The position numbers and the translations under genes are program-made. This document shows positions 13,101 through 24,299 of a stretch of DNA of 64,000 nt, in pieces. Numbering within the stretch: position 1 is the first letter of the stretch; every line of letters begins with the position of its first letter. Below the pieces are notes generated by a model. The model did no database searches, was not told where the DNA came from, and saw nothing but the letters and a program-made list of their open reading frames with translations. The stretch is from assembly GCA_022579005.1 (NCBI GenBank), contig MU401466.1:1-64000 (forward strand), written 5' to 3'. Origin of the DNA: Poronia punctata. Taxonomy: Eukaryota > Ascomycota > Sordariomycetes > Xylariales > Xylariaceae.

Positions 13101-13654
13101 GAATGCTCTCCGGGTCCTTCATTGCCATCTTGTAGTAGTCATCCGCGCTAGAAGCAGCAAAAACCGCCGTACGGGAACCCCTGACGCTCTCAAGACTCAT
13201 CCCGGCTATTGTCCTGTTAGTGGCCTTTTTCTCTTTTTATCGTCCAGATCTTACCGTTCTCAAACGCTCTATAGGATGCTTCCAAAGTCATGCGGTGCTG
13301 CGGATCCATCGTCGCCGCCTCATGTGCCGTCACAGAGAAAAATGGGGCATCAAACAGGGCCGGATCTTGACGTATGAAATGACCACCTTTGCCGTGAAGC
13401 TATTTCGACGAAAAGGGGGTTTATTAGATTTCTAAAACATTTCCAGATATAAAACGGGTTTTCTTCGTACTTGGACTTGCCTTATTGGGTTGAGTCGGGT
13501 CTTTATCGTAAAAGGTGTCGATATTCACCCGAGTCTTTGGCCACTCCGTCATGACATTTCTCCTTTCCTCAAGAACGGCCCATAGTCCGTCTTCATCCTC
13601 TGCCTGCTGGGGCATCTTGAAGGAGACCCCAATAATGGCGATGTCGCCATCCAT
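5227..13654 (-). CDS. Highly reducing type I polyketide synthase (KS-AT-DH-CMeT-ER-KR-ACP)
   Basis: Iterative synthase that would build a reduced, C-methylated polyketide from malonyl-CoA. Exons (minus): 13654-13481, 13399-13255, 13205-12503, 12408-11471, 11394-10235, 9996-5227. They total 7,890 nt, giving 2,629 residues. KS has DTACSGS (Cys about 175) and EAHGTGT (His about 310). AT has GHSAGE (Ser about 697). DH has a His at about 1039 and [10 protein letters not shown] (Asp about 1232). CMeT has an intact [11 protein letters not shown] motif (about 1513). ER has SASGATGQ (about 2051). KR has AGGLGGLG (about 2260). ACP has GVDSL (Ser about 2583). There is no thioesterase or condensation domain. 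The first intron is GC-AG, and the intron at 9997-10234 contains the 10-N assembly gap. The start gives the short N-terminus usual for this class. The DH motif reads HVVRD where HVVxG is usual. The product cannot be predicted. Confidence 0.93.
10089..10134. repeat. Low-quality duplicate of the DH exon end at a contig edge
   Basis: This stretch repeats 10,227-10,271, which codes for the DH segment around TRDHVV, with scattered substitutions, for example in the block between 'gtctctt' and 'gggtcgactctgcact'. It sits between a poly-G run (10,071-10,088) and the N gap. The other side of the gap is a long poly-C tract. The simplest reading is the error-prone end of a second contig covering the same locus. 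A true small duplication is possible but would break the protein. Confidence 0.75.
10135..10144. other. Assembly gap (10 N) inside a PKS intron
   Basis: Ten N separate two homopolymer-rich contig ends. Both flanks carry the same DH exon sequence (about 10,090-10,134 and 10,227-10,271) with a few mismatches. The gap therefore looks like an unmerged overlap rather than missing sequence. Removing 9,997-10,234 as one intron keeps the reading frame. Confidence 0.9.
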
Positions 13655-15223
13655 TTTTCAGATGATGAATCCCAATCTTTAATGGGAAAATAGGATGGTC
13701 TGGTGATAATTCCGTGATAAGTTTGTCCGAATATTAGAAGAACAGAAACAAAGATAAAATAATTGCAAGGGGAAGCGGTTCCAAAATGGAGGAGGAGAGA
13801 TTGTAAATAAATAGGTTATTTTATTTTGTAGCGGGCCAGACAGAGAAGCTGTTGGTCAATAGATCGCAACACCCTTTTGCGCCCCCTACTACAAGGTTGC
13901 AACTTACTATTACTAGATGTACCTAGTCTAGTAAGAATACAATATTAATACTACTGTACATCATAGCTTGCCAATAGTGTCCTGTCCTGACTTTTCACGA
14001 TATCTCTTTCCAGGTTAGACGATGGCGTTGAGAGGCGCAGGTTACAACATTGATGTAGGCAATCTTTCCATGTACCCAAAAACTGTTATAGTAGCAGTTA
14101 CTACAAGTTGCAGCCTTGCCACTGCATCGCTTACAGAGAATGTTTTCCTATTTGATAATATATAGGACCGTCAGTTAAAATAAGACCTAAATATCAAAGT
14201 ACATGGTTATATGTAGAGTCAGTCCCCTTTAATACTCCGTGAGGATGTATTGGGCTGCGAAAAGAAAAGGTAGATACTTGATGGACAGAAAAAGTCGGAA
14301 GGAAGTACACCATCAGCTCCCGAGGTAACCATGAGCGAAAACAATTTAAGGACCGTACATAAGCGCCAAAAAGTAGGCACCAGTGTCCATCATGCTCCGA
14401 ATGGAAGTATCACACTTACATCAGCCGGGAAACCGGCTGTTATCCTGACGTAGAATAAATTGGAGTACATATATTCCTATTGGGTACTCTTGTCCTCAAG
14501 TACATACTCCTACCAAGTGGCATGTGGGTTGAGGTGTATATCTATCGATCTCACTGCATAGGTACCCATATTAATTTGACTGTGTTCAGGTTGTTGTTGG
14601 TAAGCCGCATAGCATGTACCACCTACCCAAGAGAGTAGGTACATACTTTACCTGACACCAGCCTGCATATACACATATTCCAACAAATAAGACAAGCAGC
14701 TAGCAATGTGGGTTAGTGGTTACTGATCTCTTTAGCCCCCATGTAAATTCAACAGGCCTCAGAAGGGGGGCGCTGTGAAACAGAACAACGCCAAACCTGC
14801 ATAATTATTTATAGTTGTAGGCATCAATACAGAGTTAAGTCGTGAGGTACGAGTAAAAAATACATTAGTTTGCTGCCCAAGTTGTCATTTTAAGAAGTAC
14901 GTGCCTTCAGATTTGACACCCCCTTTTGGTTACGCCTACCCTATACTTATGTGGCCCAAAACCATCCCACGACCATCTTCTTAATGAGCACAAGATAAAC
15001 TGCCTAAGACTATAGCTATAGCCTATGGTTGAGTCAGTTTCCTGGTTATAACAAATTTTCGCTCAAACGATAATTGGAGCCCATCCGTCTACTTCTTTGA
15101 GGATCGCTAGAAACAAACAAGGCAGGGGATCGGAGAGACGACAGACAGCACATTTGTTAAAGAGGAATCTGTGTTGTCCCACTAACACAATATTTCTGTA
15201 GCTCCTGCCTTGATGACTTGGGC
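13655..15223. other. Intergenic: PKS promoter side and MFS 3' flank
   Basis: No supportable gene. It holds the upstream region of the polyketide synthase and the downstream region of the MFS gene, both on the minus strand. It is moderately AT-rich, with scattered intergenic words such as TACCTA and TACGAGTA. No transcription-factor site could be assigned with confidence. Confidence 0.6.
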
Positions 15224-17232
15224 CTAGATCAGGATTTGCTCTCGTTTCCATAGAAGAAAGCCTGCAGGTATCTGGGCGGCCGCAGAGGCGGCAAGGACCA
15301 ACATTTGTCGCTTATACGCCCGAGACAAAACGAGTCTAACTGAATCCAATGCTAAGAGGGACAACTGGTCACTAGATTCCGAGCCGGCGGGAAACCCGGG
15401 CAACTCGGACCCAGTGTAGCTGTTGAATAAGGAGGTCGACACCGCAATAACGACAGCACTTCCTATAAGGCGGAACTGGTTTCCTGCCCCGAGACCAACA
15501 GCTGCAACGGTTAGAATAGGATGGTCAAGGCGGCGGGACTTGTGCAAAGACCATACTTACATTGGTCACGCTGTTCGACAGCCCTGGTGATCACAATGAA
15601 GAGGGGTGTGAAATTCATCCCACACCCAAAACCAGCCAGAATCTCAAAGCCGTAAATTCGTGGGGGGATGTCTAAAGTGTCAGGTAAAGTCCCCAGCAAA
15701 GCGAAACCCACAACCTGGAGAACCGACCCCGCAATTATGATAAAGACTGCGGGTATCTTGAACTTGGTCGCAATACTAGACGCTATACCTGTCCCGAACG
15801 GAACTGCAAGTGAAAATGGTATCAGTCTCACGCCGGCGTCAAGTCCGGATAGCCCATATACGAGCTGAAACCTCTCTGGGATTTGAAAAATGGAGACTAC
15901 GATAGGGCCACCGAGAAAGAAAAGTCCCCTGTCCAGGTGGGCCGGTTAATCGACTTTGTGAAACAAATATCTCGACGTGAGAGAGGTCAGGTTCACTCAC
16001 AAGAGGGCCCCGACCATGACACGGTTAGAGAAAAACCTTGAGGGGAGCACCGGCTCCCGTGTCGAGTCACGCAGCGTCACGTGGTGCTCCCACAGTAGGA
16101 GTGCAGTCCAGAAGATGATGGACAGAACTAGGAGAGTTATAACATAGGCGGATCTCCAGGGAAACGCTGACCCGGCTTCTTGGAACCCGGCCGTTATCGA
16201 CAAGACGGCAAAAAGCAACAGGACTGCCCCTAAAATGTCGAGTTGTGCCAACTGAGACTTGAATGCCTTCTTCATGTCGACTGACCGGCCGCGAAAGCCA
16301 AATCCACGTGGCATCCCGACCATGGCGAGCACGAGAGCTATTACAGAAACCGGGACGCTGGAAAGGGGCGCATCAGTTGATAATCAGCACGGCCGCCAGG
16401 AAGGACTGTTTCACTCACTTGATAATAAAGATCCATCTCCATGTCGTGTGAGAGCTTATAGCCCCACCAATGATGGGCCCGAGTAAGAGGGCTAGGGAGC
16501 TGACTATGGATAACTGTGAGACATATTTCGAATAATCGCTCGGCGGAACAATGTCAGTAATAATGACTTGACTTAGAGAATAGCTTCCACCGCCCCCCAG
16601 CCCCTGAAGGGCACGGAAAATAATACTAGAAATCTTTTTAGCAAACTGATCCAGATTTCAACGACAAGTCTCTGCCAAATCTCATACAGTTGCGTTATGT
16701 TTTGCGAAGCACTGCAAGCGGCCGAGAATATGATGAACAATACAATGGACAGAGTAAAGATGGGCTTGCGGCCAAATATGTCACCCAATTTGGCAAATAT
16801 GACAATGATGGCTGGATCATAGTGAGCAAGGCAAGTCTGAAGTAGAAGGTGTGTATTAGAGGTATTCCAGACCGACGTAGCCCAGCAAGTAACTGGAGAG
16901 GACCCAACTCAGTTTGTCGAAGCCGCCAAGGTCCGCAACAATTGCGACCAACGAAGTCGTAACAACGGGGATCTCAAGATTCACAATGAATACTTGAACC
17001 CCCAGCCTGTATAGCTTTCCCACTGTAAGCAAATTTCTGGCATATAATGGTGTTTGTTTCGGTGGTGGACGTACGCGATCGTAACAATCCAAAAGGAGGT
17101 CCCTTTTAGGTAATCAGGATTGTCATTGGTGGAAGTGGAGGACGTAACGGGCATAGGCGACCCTGGGCTTGATTGAGTTCGTGACCCTGCTTTTTCGGCG
17201 TCATCCGGCTTGAAGGGCTCAAGAGACGACAT
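15224..17232 (-). CDS. MFS multidrug/metabolite exporter (DHA2-like, 14-TM class)
   Basis: Plasma-membrane proton antiporter of the major facilitator superfamily, probably exporting the cluster product. Exons (minus): 17232-17075, 17006-16873, 16811-16688, 16625-16419, 16357-16001, 15928-15561, 15501-15224. They total 1,626 nt, giving 541 residues, a usual length for this family. About 50 polar N-terminal residues precede the first helix (FWIVTIALGVQVFIVNLEIP). The loop-2 signature appears as KLGDIFGRKPI, and the family-typical LQGLGGGG and GPIIGGAISSHTTWRWIF follow. The acceptor CCAG at 16,812 was chosen because it restores the helix leading into KLGDIFGRK. It lies between the PKS and the thioesterase on the same strand, which supports a role in efflux or self-protection. 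The substrate is unknown. Confidence 0.92.
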
Positions 17233-18428
17233 GATACCAATAGGCGGCTGATGAAGTCCCGGCGAAGAGAATGTACAGAAGACCTTTGACAAAATGTAAG
17301 AAGGGAGAGATCAAAGGGGTGGTATTGGATCCAAAGCAACAAGTAGGTTAGCTCCTTGCTAGAGAACTACCTAGCTACATAAGCACATCCAAATGTATAA
17401 AAAAGAAGAGTAGGTAGGCAAGAAACAGCCAAGCAAGCCGTTGGAAAAGTACCATGCACGAGGCAGCCGAAAGCGCCGAAAGCTTAGCCTGCCAGTCTGT
17501 GTATACATAGGTAGTAGTAGCTAGGCTTCCCAGCTTCTTGTGCGGGGGAGCCTCTCCGACGAACTTCCTACATGATACTGAGGCCTAGCGGCTGTGGTGT
17601 GAAGTAGGGATCAACAGTACCTACACGCAGTACATTCTAATGCAGGTGTTGCGGGATGTGGGTCTTTATCCCCGGTTTCTGTCCGGAAAGGTTCTACAAG
17701 TAGACTAAGTGGGCTCTGCCTGTGCAGACGGCAGACACACATGGACGTGTGTATAAAGGAAACCCACAAGATGCCAAGTGGTTAGCGGCGTAACCAATGT
17801 GGACTGCAACAAGCAGGGCTGATTTCGCCAGTCTCTCACCCATTTTCCCAGGACCATATAGAAATCCGGCGGGTGTCCGTAAGCCGCTAGGTTAGGACTT
17901 GTGATGGAAAATTGTTGACTGCTACCCCTCCTGTCAGCCCACCGGGAGTTGGGGCCAATACGCTTCCGTTCCCTTATCCGCAACCAACGTTGTGCAACCC
18001 TGTCAGCCTGTGCGCGCTCAGGAACCGAATTTATTAGTTCGCTAGTCTACTGTCTACCCACCTACATTGCAACATACACGTACGTAAAGCAAATAACCTC
18101 CAAGTATCGCGAAATGCCACCACATGCGTGGTGGTGATCACCATTCATCATCCCTTACTCGTAGTTATTACGTGTAGGTACGAGTACATAAGCCGAAGGG
18201 TAAGTAAGTGTTCTTGTAGCGGTCCCCGAACGTCCAAATTGGAGACGATATGCGCAAGAGGCGCTCGTATTGGCAACCTACCTTCCCTTACAGTGTCATC
18301 GCGTCATTTTAATAAGACCAGTAATGGCAGGCTACCTTGTAGTGTGGTTTCCCACCATGAACTTATGTATTAAACGAGATATTTTCACAGGTGATGCTAC
18401 ACTACACTCCACAAACACACAGCCTCAC
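17233..18428. other. Intergenic: MFS upstream region
   Basis: No supportable gene. It contains the MFS 5' flank and the 3' flank of the thioesterase gene. Short words of the TACCTA/GTAGGTA type recur, for example near 17,340-17,520. Small open frames here lack codon bias or recognisable domains. Confidence 0.55.
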
Positions 18429-19405
18429 TCACATTTTTGGTCCCCGGAGACGGATCACGGCTTCCTGAGACGCCGACAGAACCAGATTACCAGTATCCCT
18501 AGCCCAAAACCTCTGATGCACCATAACTCGTCCCTCGGCACCCCAAGAAGTCTCCCTTTCCAGGACAAGCCAGTCATCGATCTTGGCATCGGTATCGTGA
18601 AACGAGACGTTGTGTGTAAGGCTGGCAGCAAAAGCAACATTACGCCACCCCCTCCCCACCACGACCGGGTTAGCAGCCAAAGCGATGCCGAAGAAGAGAT
18701 CGTCCGAGGCATAAGCGAGACTAGTCAAGTGAGCGACCGGATCCCTGGTAGACAACTGACGACCGGCTTTGACAAACCCACGCACACGAAACCCGGTTGG
18801 CTCGTCCGCTGCCTCTAGCGAGTACGGTCTCCAATCAAGCAGGCGCTCCTGAGGCTTTTGTAGCAACACCGGCGTCGACGGGTCCACCATGGATTTCTGC
18901 ATGGCCGCCATGGCGGTGGGGTCTACGTCGTCCGGAGTACCATCCAGCTCTATCATCGGTAAGCCATATTTTAATTGGTTGCCCGACGTACTAGCGACAC
19001 TCTGGAATGAAATGACTGCTACGTAGACACTGGCTGTCCCCTGGGAAGCCCGCACTATGCGAGTGATGAAATTGCGTCCGTCGGCTACGCGTTCGACGCG
19101 GTAGACGATCTTCTCGTTCTTGTCTGCCGGGGCGAGAAAGGTCGACTGGGATGAATAAGGTCTAAAGGCGCTTGAAACTGTAGCGCATGCGGCTGCTACC
19201 GCTTGAGATACCAGGTAAGCACCGAGGACGGATCTTTGGCCGTCTTCACGTGCAAGTGCTCTACAAAGAGTTAGATGAGGAAAAAGATGTACTCGTATGA
19301 GGGGTGAGCGACTTACATAACATTCGTGTATACATCAGGTCCTATCTCGGCTGCTGGAGTAACAGCAATGTGTTCTTCGATAGGCGATGCCGAAGTCGAA
19401 GCCAT
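18429..19405 (-). CDS. Acyl-CoA thioesterase II-like (TesB, double hotdog)
   Basis: Predicted thioester hydrolase. Two exons, 19405-19317 and 19260-18429, separated by a 56-bp intron (GTAAGT...GTAG), encode 306 residues, close to the roughly 300 usual for TesB proteins. The N-terminal hotdog shows RSVLGAYLVSQAVAAACATV, then the family pattern YRVERVADGRNFITRIVRASQG. The C-terminal hotdog carries VAHLTSLAYASDDLFFG and ends VLSASQEAVIRLRG. It shares strand and spacing with the PKS and P450 genes. Because the synthase has no release domain, this enzyme is a reasonable candidate to off-load the chain or hydrolyse CoA esters, but that is inference. No clear peroxisomal signal is seen (the C-terminus is GPKM). 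Confidence 0.88.
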
Positions 19406-20158
19406 TACAGAATCCTGGAAAAATAGGGTCTGTTTGAGATTGTTCAAGTAGCACGATCTATGAGTTATTTTTACAAGTTTGAGAAATTGGCCAAGGTATC
19501 TAGTAAAGACAGAGGTTGAACTGCGACATTGCAGTGTCTTGAGGCTAGCTTAGCATATATACCTATCTGACTCTTCTCATCCTTTCATCACCTAGCTAGG
19601 TACCTATGGGTACCTAACCTACCTAGGTAAGTAGCAAGTGTGGCGAAGAGGTATATGAGTAGGGGCAGTGAATTTCACATCTAATTGCTCACGCGGCTAA
19701 TCAGGGGGTATGAGATTCCGTTGGTGATTAGGAACATAGGTGTGTACGTAAGGAGGTAGGTTACCTTAGGTGCTACGTAAAAAATGCCCATAGGTACACG
19801 CACTTATTGGGCTTCTATTTCCGGTACACTGTGCATGCCTACTCGTACGTACGTGATGTGCAACAAATGACAAGTGCAGCTAACAACGTCGTGTCGGTTG
19901 GTTGTACTGGTCTTTTGGGCCCAGGGTAAGTTCCAACTGGAATCCGGCTATAGCCCCCGTGATTGGCCCCCGTGATTGGCCGGGGGCGAGTGGCATAAGT
20001 ACCTAGGTAGGCGTGTACAAACCTGTTCTCCAAGTGGAGGGAAATCTATTTCCTAGAGTAGTAACATCTCTGGTCGGATCAAAGGGTAGGAAGTACAGCG
20101 TAATCAAATGGAGAAGACTTGGTGAGCTCGTAAAGATTACCTACACAGCCTGAGAATC
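19406..20158. other. Intergenic between thioesterase and P450
   Basis: No gene. It is rich in short repeats of the CCTAGGTA/TACCTA family (around 19,595-19,640 and 20,000) and carries TACTCGTACGT at about 19,839. There is a 13-base direct repeat (cccccgtgattgg) at about 19,954-19,980. It provides the thioesterase promoter and the P450 3' flank. Confidence 0.55.
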
Positions 20159-21858
20159 TCAAGTATCTAGTACCTGTCTCTCACGGAAAATTAGATTGGG
20201 GCCTGTGTGCCGGGACCCAAAGGTATCGTAACACTGAAACTCATCCGGTCGGTGTCTTCCCCAACTTCTCCCTGCCTGGCCAGCCCCAAGCCTGCCATCC
20301 TTTCCTGGGGCAACCTCAAAGTCGAAGCGCATCAAAGTTCTCGCTATGACTAAGCTAACCTCGAGGTATGCCATGGATTTACCTGCACATCCGCGAGGTC
20401 CAATAGAGAAGGGGCTAAAAGCTGAATGCATTCGACTGAGTGCTGAATGGTCATCGACTAACCAGCGATCCGGGTTGAATTTAAAGGGATCGCTAAAATA
20501 TTTCTCGTCGTGGTGAAGAGCATAGATGCTGACGCCTACTTGCGTTCCGGGAGGTATGACATGGCCGTCCACGATAAAAGGTTTCCCTTTCTCTTCGGGA
20601 TACGGTTCGCGCCAGAGGGTGCTACCTACTGGGGGCGACATTCGCAAGGCCTCGTCGATACAAGCCCTCAGGTATCGACAGCTCGCAAGTTTTGAACCGC
20701 CCCGTACATCTGTAATGTGCGCGAATGTGTTTCTGATCTCGGTAGCCAGTTTTTCGTAGGCATCGCGATTGCGAGACAAGTAAAAGAATAGACTGCTCAT
20801 TGCCGTAGTCGCCGTATCTCCGCCCGCTGGGAAGAAGAATAAGGCTTCGGACCAAAGCTCGCTAGTAGTAACTCGGGTGGAGGGATCGTCGAGGTGGTCT
20901 ACCACGAATGAGTATAAATCGTTCCTTGCATGCTTGTCCTGAGAAAGACGGGCGAGAATCATCTGTTGAAGCAATTTTTTATACTTCTTTCGCTGCGAGT
21001 AGCCTGCCAACATTAGTAGGTTGTGGAGGCCTAGCCTTTTTAGCATAGGTATCTGCATAAAGCTGTTGTTTTGGTACGAGCCGACGGCAAGGCCTCGGAG
21101 CACAAATCGGTTTGTGGGATCAGTTTGCATATTCAGAGCATACCCAAAGGCCAATTGGCCGACGACATCAGCTCCCAGACGCTTGGTTAGGTCGGTCATG
21201 TTGACGGGCATGGACCCTCGGGCCGCTTGTAGGAGCTGTCCGAGGAATATGTCAATTTCTTCCACCATGGTGGGTTCGAATGAGCGCATCGCTTTATCGG
21301 TAATAGCCTGCCCGATAAGCTTGCGCTTTTCCCTGTGCGTCTGCTTGTTGAGGGCATTGAATATGCTGGGCTTCCCTGCCGTGATAGTGAGCTTATACAC
21401 GTGGGACTTGGTCACTCTTTCGTTGTTGTAGATATCTTGTAGCGCCTCGGCAGAGCTGAACACCAGCTTGTTCGGCCCATGTCTGAGAACCGGACCTGTG
21501 CCAAGTCAGTACTTAAATTTTAGCGCGCACTCTAAATCAACCACCACGGCACAAGCAGACGACGTTGGCGTAGATAGTGTGCTAACCGTATTTCTTCAAG
21601 TCTAAAAACGTCACTAAATGTAGTTGCATCGCTAGAGCATGATATCCAGCGTAGACGTCGGAGAGCTTTGCTATCCATGGCCCGGGATAGTCTCTAAGTG
21701 GGTGAAAATATATCCGATACGAAAATAGTAAGACGATCTTCAAGCATGGTCAGATCATTAGTCACAGATTATAATAATTGACCATATGTTATCGAGACAC
21801 TCACATAGAGGGGGAGCATCAGAGCGCCATGTATTACTACAGACAGGAGGCTCTCCAT
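20159..21858 (-). CDS. Cytochrome P450 monooxygenase (microsomal)
   Basis: Heme-thiolate monooxygenase likely to oxidise the polyketide. Exons (minus): 21858-21805, 21737-21587, 21495-20159. They total 1,542 nt, giving 513 residues, a normal length. A short N-terminal membrane anchor spans exons 1-2 and is followed by the proline-rich hinge YFHPLRDYPGPW. The I-helix reads AGGDTA (about 292-297), with the conserved acidic-Thr pair. The K-helix ExxR is EALR (about 350-353). PDRW is present and the heme loop is FSIGPRGCAGK, with Cys about 438. The first intron's acceptor (CTTGAAG) joins the anchor in frame, and the second intron donor is GTTAGC. The subfamily cannot be assigned. Its place between the thioesterase and the PTH11-like gene, on the same strand, supports cluster membership. 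Confidence 0.93.
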
Positions 21859-22787
21859 CGTTGCGAATGCGGACAGGTATTGCCGATGATTCAGGTTGGC
21901 CAAGGTAGGCTAGCTGTGACTGAAGTGGGATGATGATGGGTGTGGAAAGGGGTAACGGCAAGTATTTGTACTCATGGCTTTTTGTTGGGGGGCGTACAAG
22001 CCGCAAATTCATATAATGATTTTACTTGAGAGTTTCAGTTGGGAACCGTGGAGACGACCCGTGTCCTCGTGCTCAGTGACGATTAAAGGTACAAGATATA
22101 AAAAGAATACTCGTACCCCAAGAATTATAAGTAGGCAATCACTAATCTGCCTACCTAACCCAAGTGGGAATTTCCTGCTCCAGCCAGGCTGTAAGGAGCT
22201 TCCAACAGGTAATACGTTGTAGGAGAGAGAGGTACGAGTAAGTAAGCACAATGTTGTGGGTTGGTGGGTACCTAGGTAATTATGGTATGTAGAAGTGTTG
22301 GTGGGATACAGTGCCCTGACTGTAAAGGACCCTCTAATATAGCCTGATCCGTACCTTCCCCTACAACAAAGTAATGTACCTGGCACTTAGGTCAAGTACT
22401 TGTAGGCAAGTACACGTAGTAGGTAGCATGGGTTGGCGTAGCAGTAAATACCCCACTACCTTATCAAGCAAGCAAGACGACAGGTGCGACAAGCTGTCAA
22501 TCAGAACCTTGGCAATACGTACGGTACCGAGCAAAGAGGCCGGCAGAGGTGTAACTAAAAAAATACCAAAACGTCAGATCATGGCGTAAAGTCATACACT
22601 TTATGTAGCTCTTAGTTAAGAAACCAGGGGTTTCTCTTCTTTCGATAGGTACATGCATTAGATAAGTACGCACTAGCTGTACTCAATATGACCCACTACA
22701 TGATCAATCTACCCGAGCCATCTGGTAGTGATCTAGGTATCTATCAGAGCTGTATAAACGATGTGTACAAATAGTGGTATGCCATAA
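21859..22787. other. Intergenic: P450 upstream region
   Basis: No supportable gene. It holds the P450 5' flank and the 3' flank of the receptor-like gene. ACTCGTACC and TACGAGTA words occur near 22,103 and 22,232, and CCTAGGTA near 22,269. Short frames show no family signal. Confidence 0.55.
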
Positions 22788-24299
22788 TCATGTACTTGTG
22801 GGATCCCAGCGGTTCGGTTGGGGTTGAGATGCCCATGGATGTTGGCGACTGTGCCTTTCTTGGGTCAATTCATTTCCCGGAGCAGGGTTTGACGTCGTAA
22901 CCAGATGTGTCGTCCGCACAATTGCATTTGGGGGCGCTTCATAAGATCGCCTTCGTTCATCTGCCGAGTCCAAGTCGAGCGGGATATCAGAGTCGATAGT
23001 TGTGAGGGGAAACGCGTCAGGATGCCTCTTTTGCCGAATCTTGGAGGGAATTGAGTGTTTCCAGTCTGCCGAAGAGGTCGAATTCTCATGAGTTTGCTTA
23101 GAATGAAGCCAATACCTCCGTACAGAAGCCAGTTTCATCCGAATTCCCATGCTCGCAATCGCTTTTGGTATCGCGGGGACGCAGAATACCATGAAACCGG
23201 CAGTCATCTCTCCAATCGCCCATAGAATCACTGCCGATACGGTATAGGTCGTGTCCTCCCTCTTCTGGTATTCCACTGTGACAATCAAGCGAAGAAGTCC
23301 AGCAACAGAACCACTGCATCGATGGTAAGCAAAAGCCTGGCCGCGCCTTGAGGTCAATACAGCGCGTGAGATTAAGGTAGCTTACAAGATACCAGCGGCA
23401 AATACAAGCGATACACTCAGTTTCTGCTTTGTCGACATATGTAGTGACCAGATGACCCGTTGTGCCAGTGTGATGAGAGTGACATCGGAAATGAGATTGA
23501 TCGCTGCAGAGGAAGTGTCTAATGCCTTCTGATCAAGGCATTTGCCGGCCACTAGAACATCCCAAGCTGCTTCGTAAGGGATACAAGTGAGGTTAAGTGC
23601 TACTACATTAGCGACGTAGTAGCTTGTGTTTATCACGAGGACGGCCCAGCAGGCCCAAAAGATCGCATTCCGCGTCTTCCCCGGCACGAAGAGATGTAGC
23701 CATTCAAGTATAATTGCAACCTTGATGCAAAGAATGTTAACAGCATAGAAGTTTGCACCGATAAGAAGAATCTGAGGCTTTAAAATTAGAGGAAGCCCAT
23801 AGGTATTCGGAGTATGCAACTGAACTCACGTAACGAAATTCCGAGATTGTCTTGACCTGGAGGTCCCATTGGTGAACAAAGAAGCCAACATTTCGCATAA
23901 AACGGATTATGCAGTATACGTAGGCAACATAAGTCCCCTGACATTTCAAGTTAGTGATAAGGCAGGGCATCAGAACTTGCTCGACAACGTACAAATGCAA
24001 AAAGACTAATTACTGCGACCTGTGTGAGCATTTATTATGTATTCAGGGCCCCCGAGTCGTGTTTACTCACTGTCTTCGAGCCGAACTGTCCTGATCACAA
24101 ATACTCTTACATAAGCGCGGATACCAAGCAGGATGCTAGAGACTGATAAGCATAGTATGGTCACAGCGAGAGCTAAGTTGTTGTCGTTGGGCGGATCGCT
24201 GAACCTCGACGTTAGCCCCGGCGGTGGCTTGAGAGCAGCTCCATTTAGAATAGCTTGCTGTTCGGCCGGAGGAAGGTGAGGTAAAGCGGCCAACGACAT
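22788..24299 (-). CDS. PTH11-type fungal rhodopsin-domain membrane protein
   Basis: Seven-helix integral membrane protein of the large fungal PTH11/SAT4-like family, presumed receptors or sensors. Exons (minus): 24299-24071, 24012-23993, 23937-23830, 23771-23386, 23313-22788. They total 1,269 nt, giving 422 residues. Helix 1 is at about 41-62 and is followed by RVFVIRTVRLED, a family hallmark. The middle helices include LLIGANFYAVNILCIKVAII and a two-cysteine loop (LTCIPYEAAWDV...GKCLD). LISDVTLITL and VSAVILWAIGEMTAGFMVF follow. The tail of about 130 residues is polar and probably cytoplasmic. Exon 2 is only 20 nt, yet both flanking introns have proper signals and the frame is kept. At intron 3, an AAAG acceptor 6 nt upstream of the chosen CTCAG would add two residues. 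Confidence 0.87.

Noticed and set aside
18270..18818. 182-codon plus-strand frame
   Set aside because: It is antisense to the thioesterase exon and has no recognisable domain. The minus-strand reading matches a known family.
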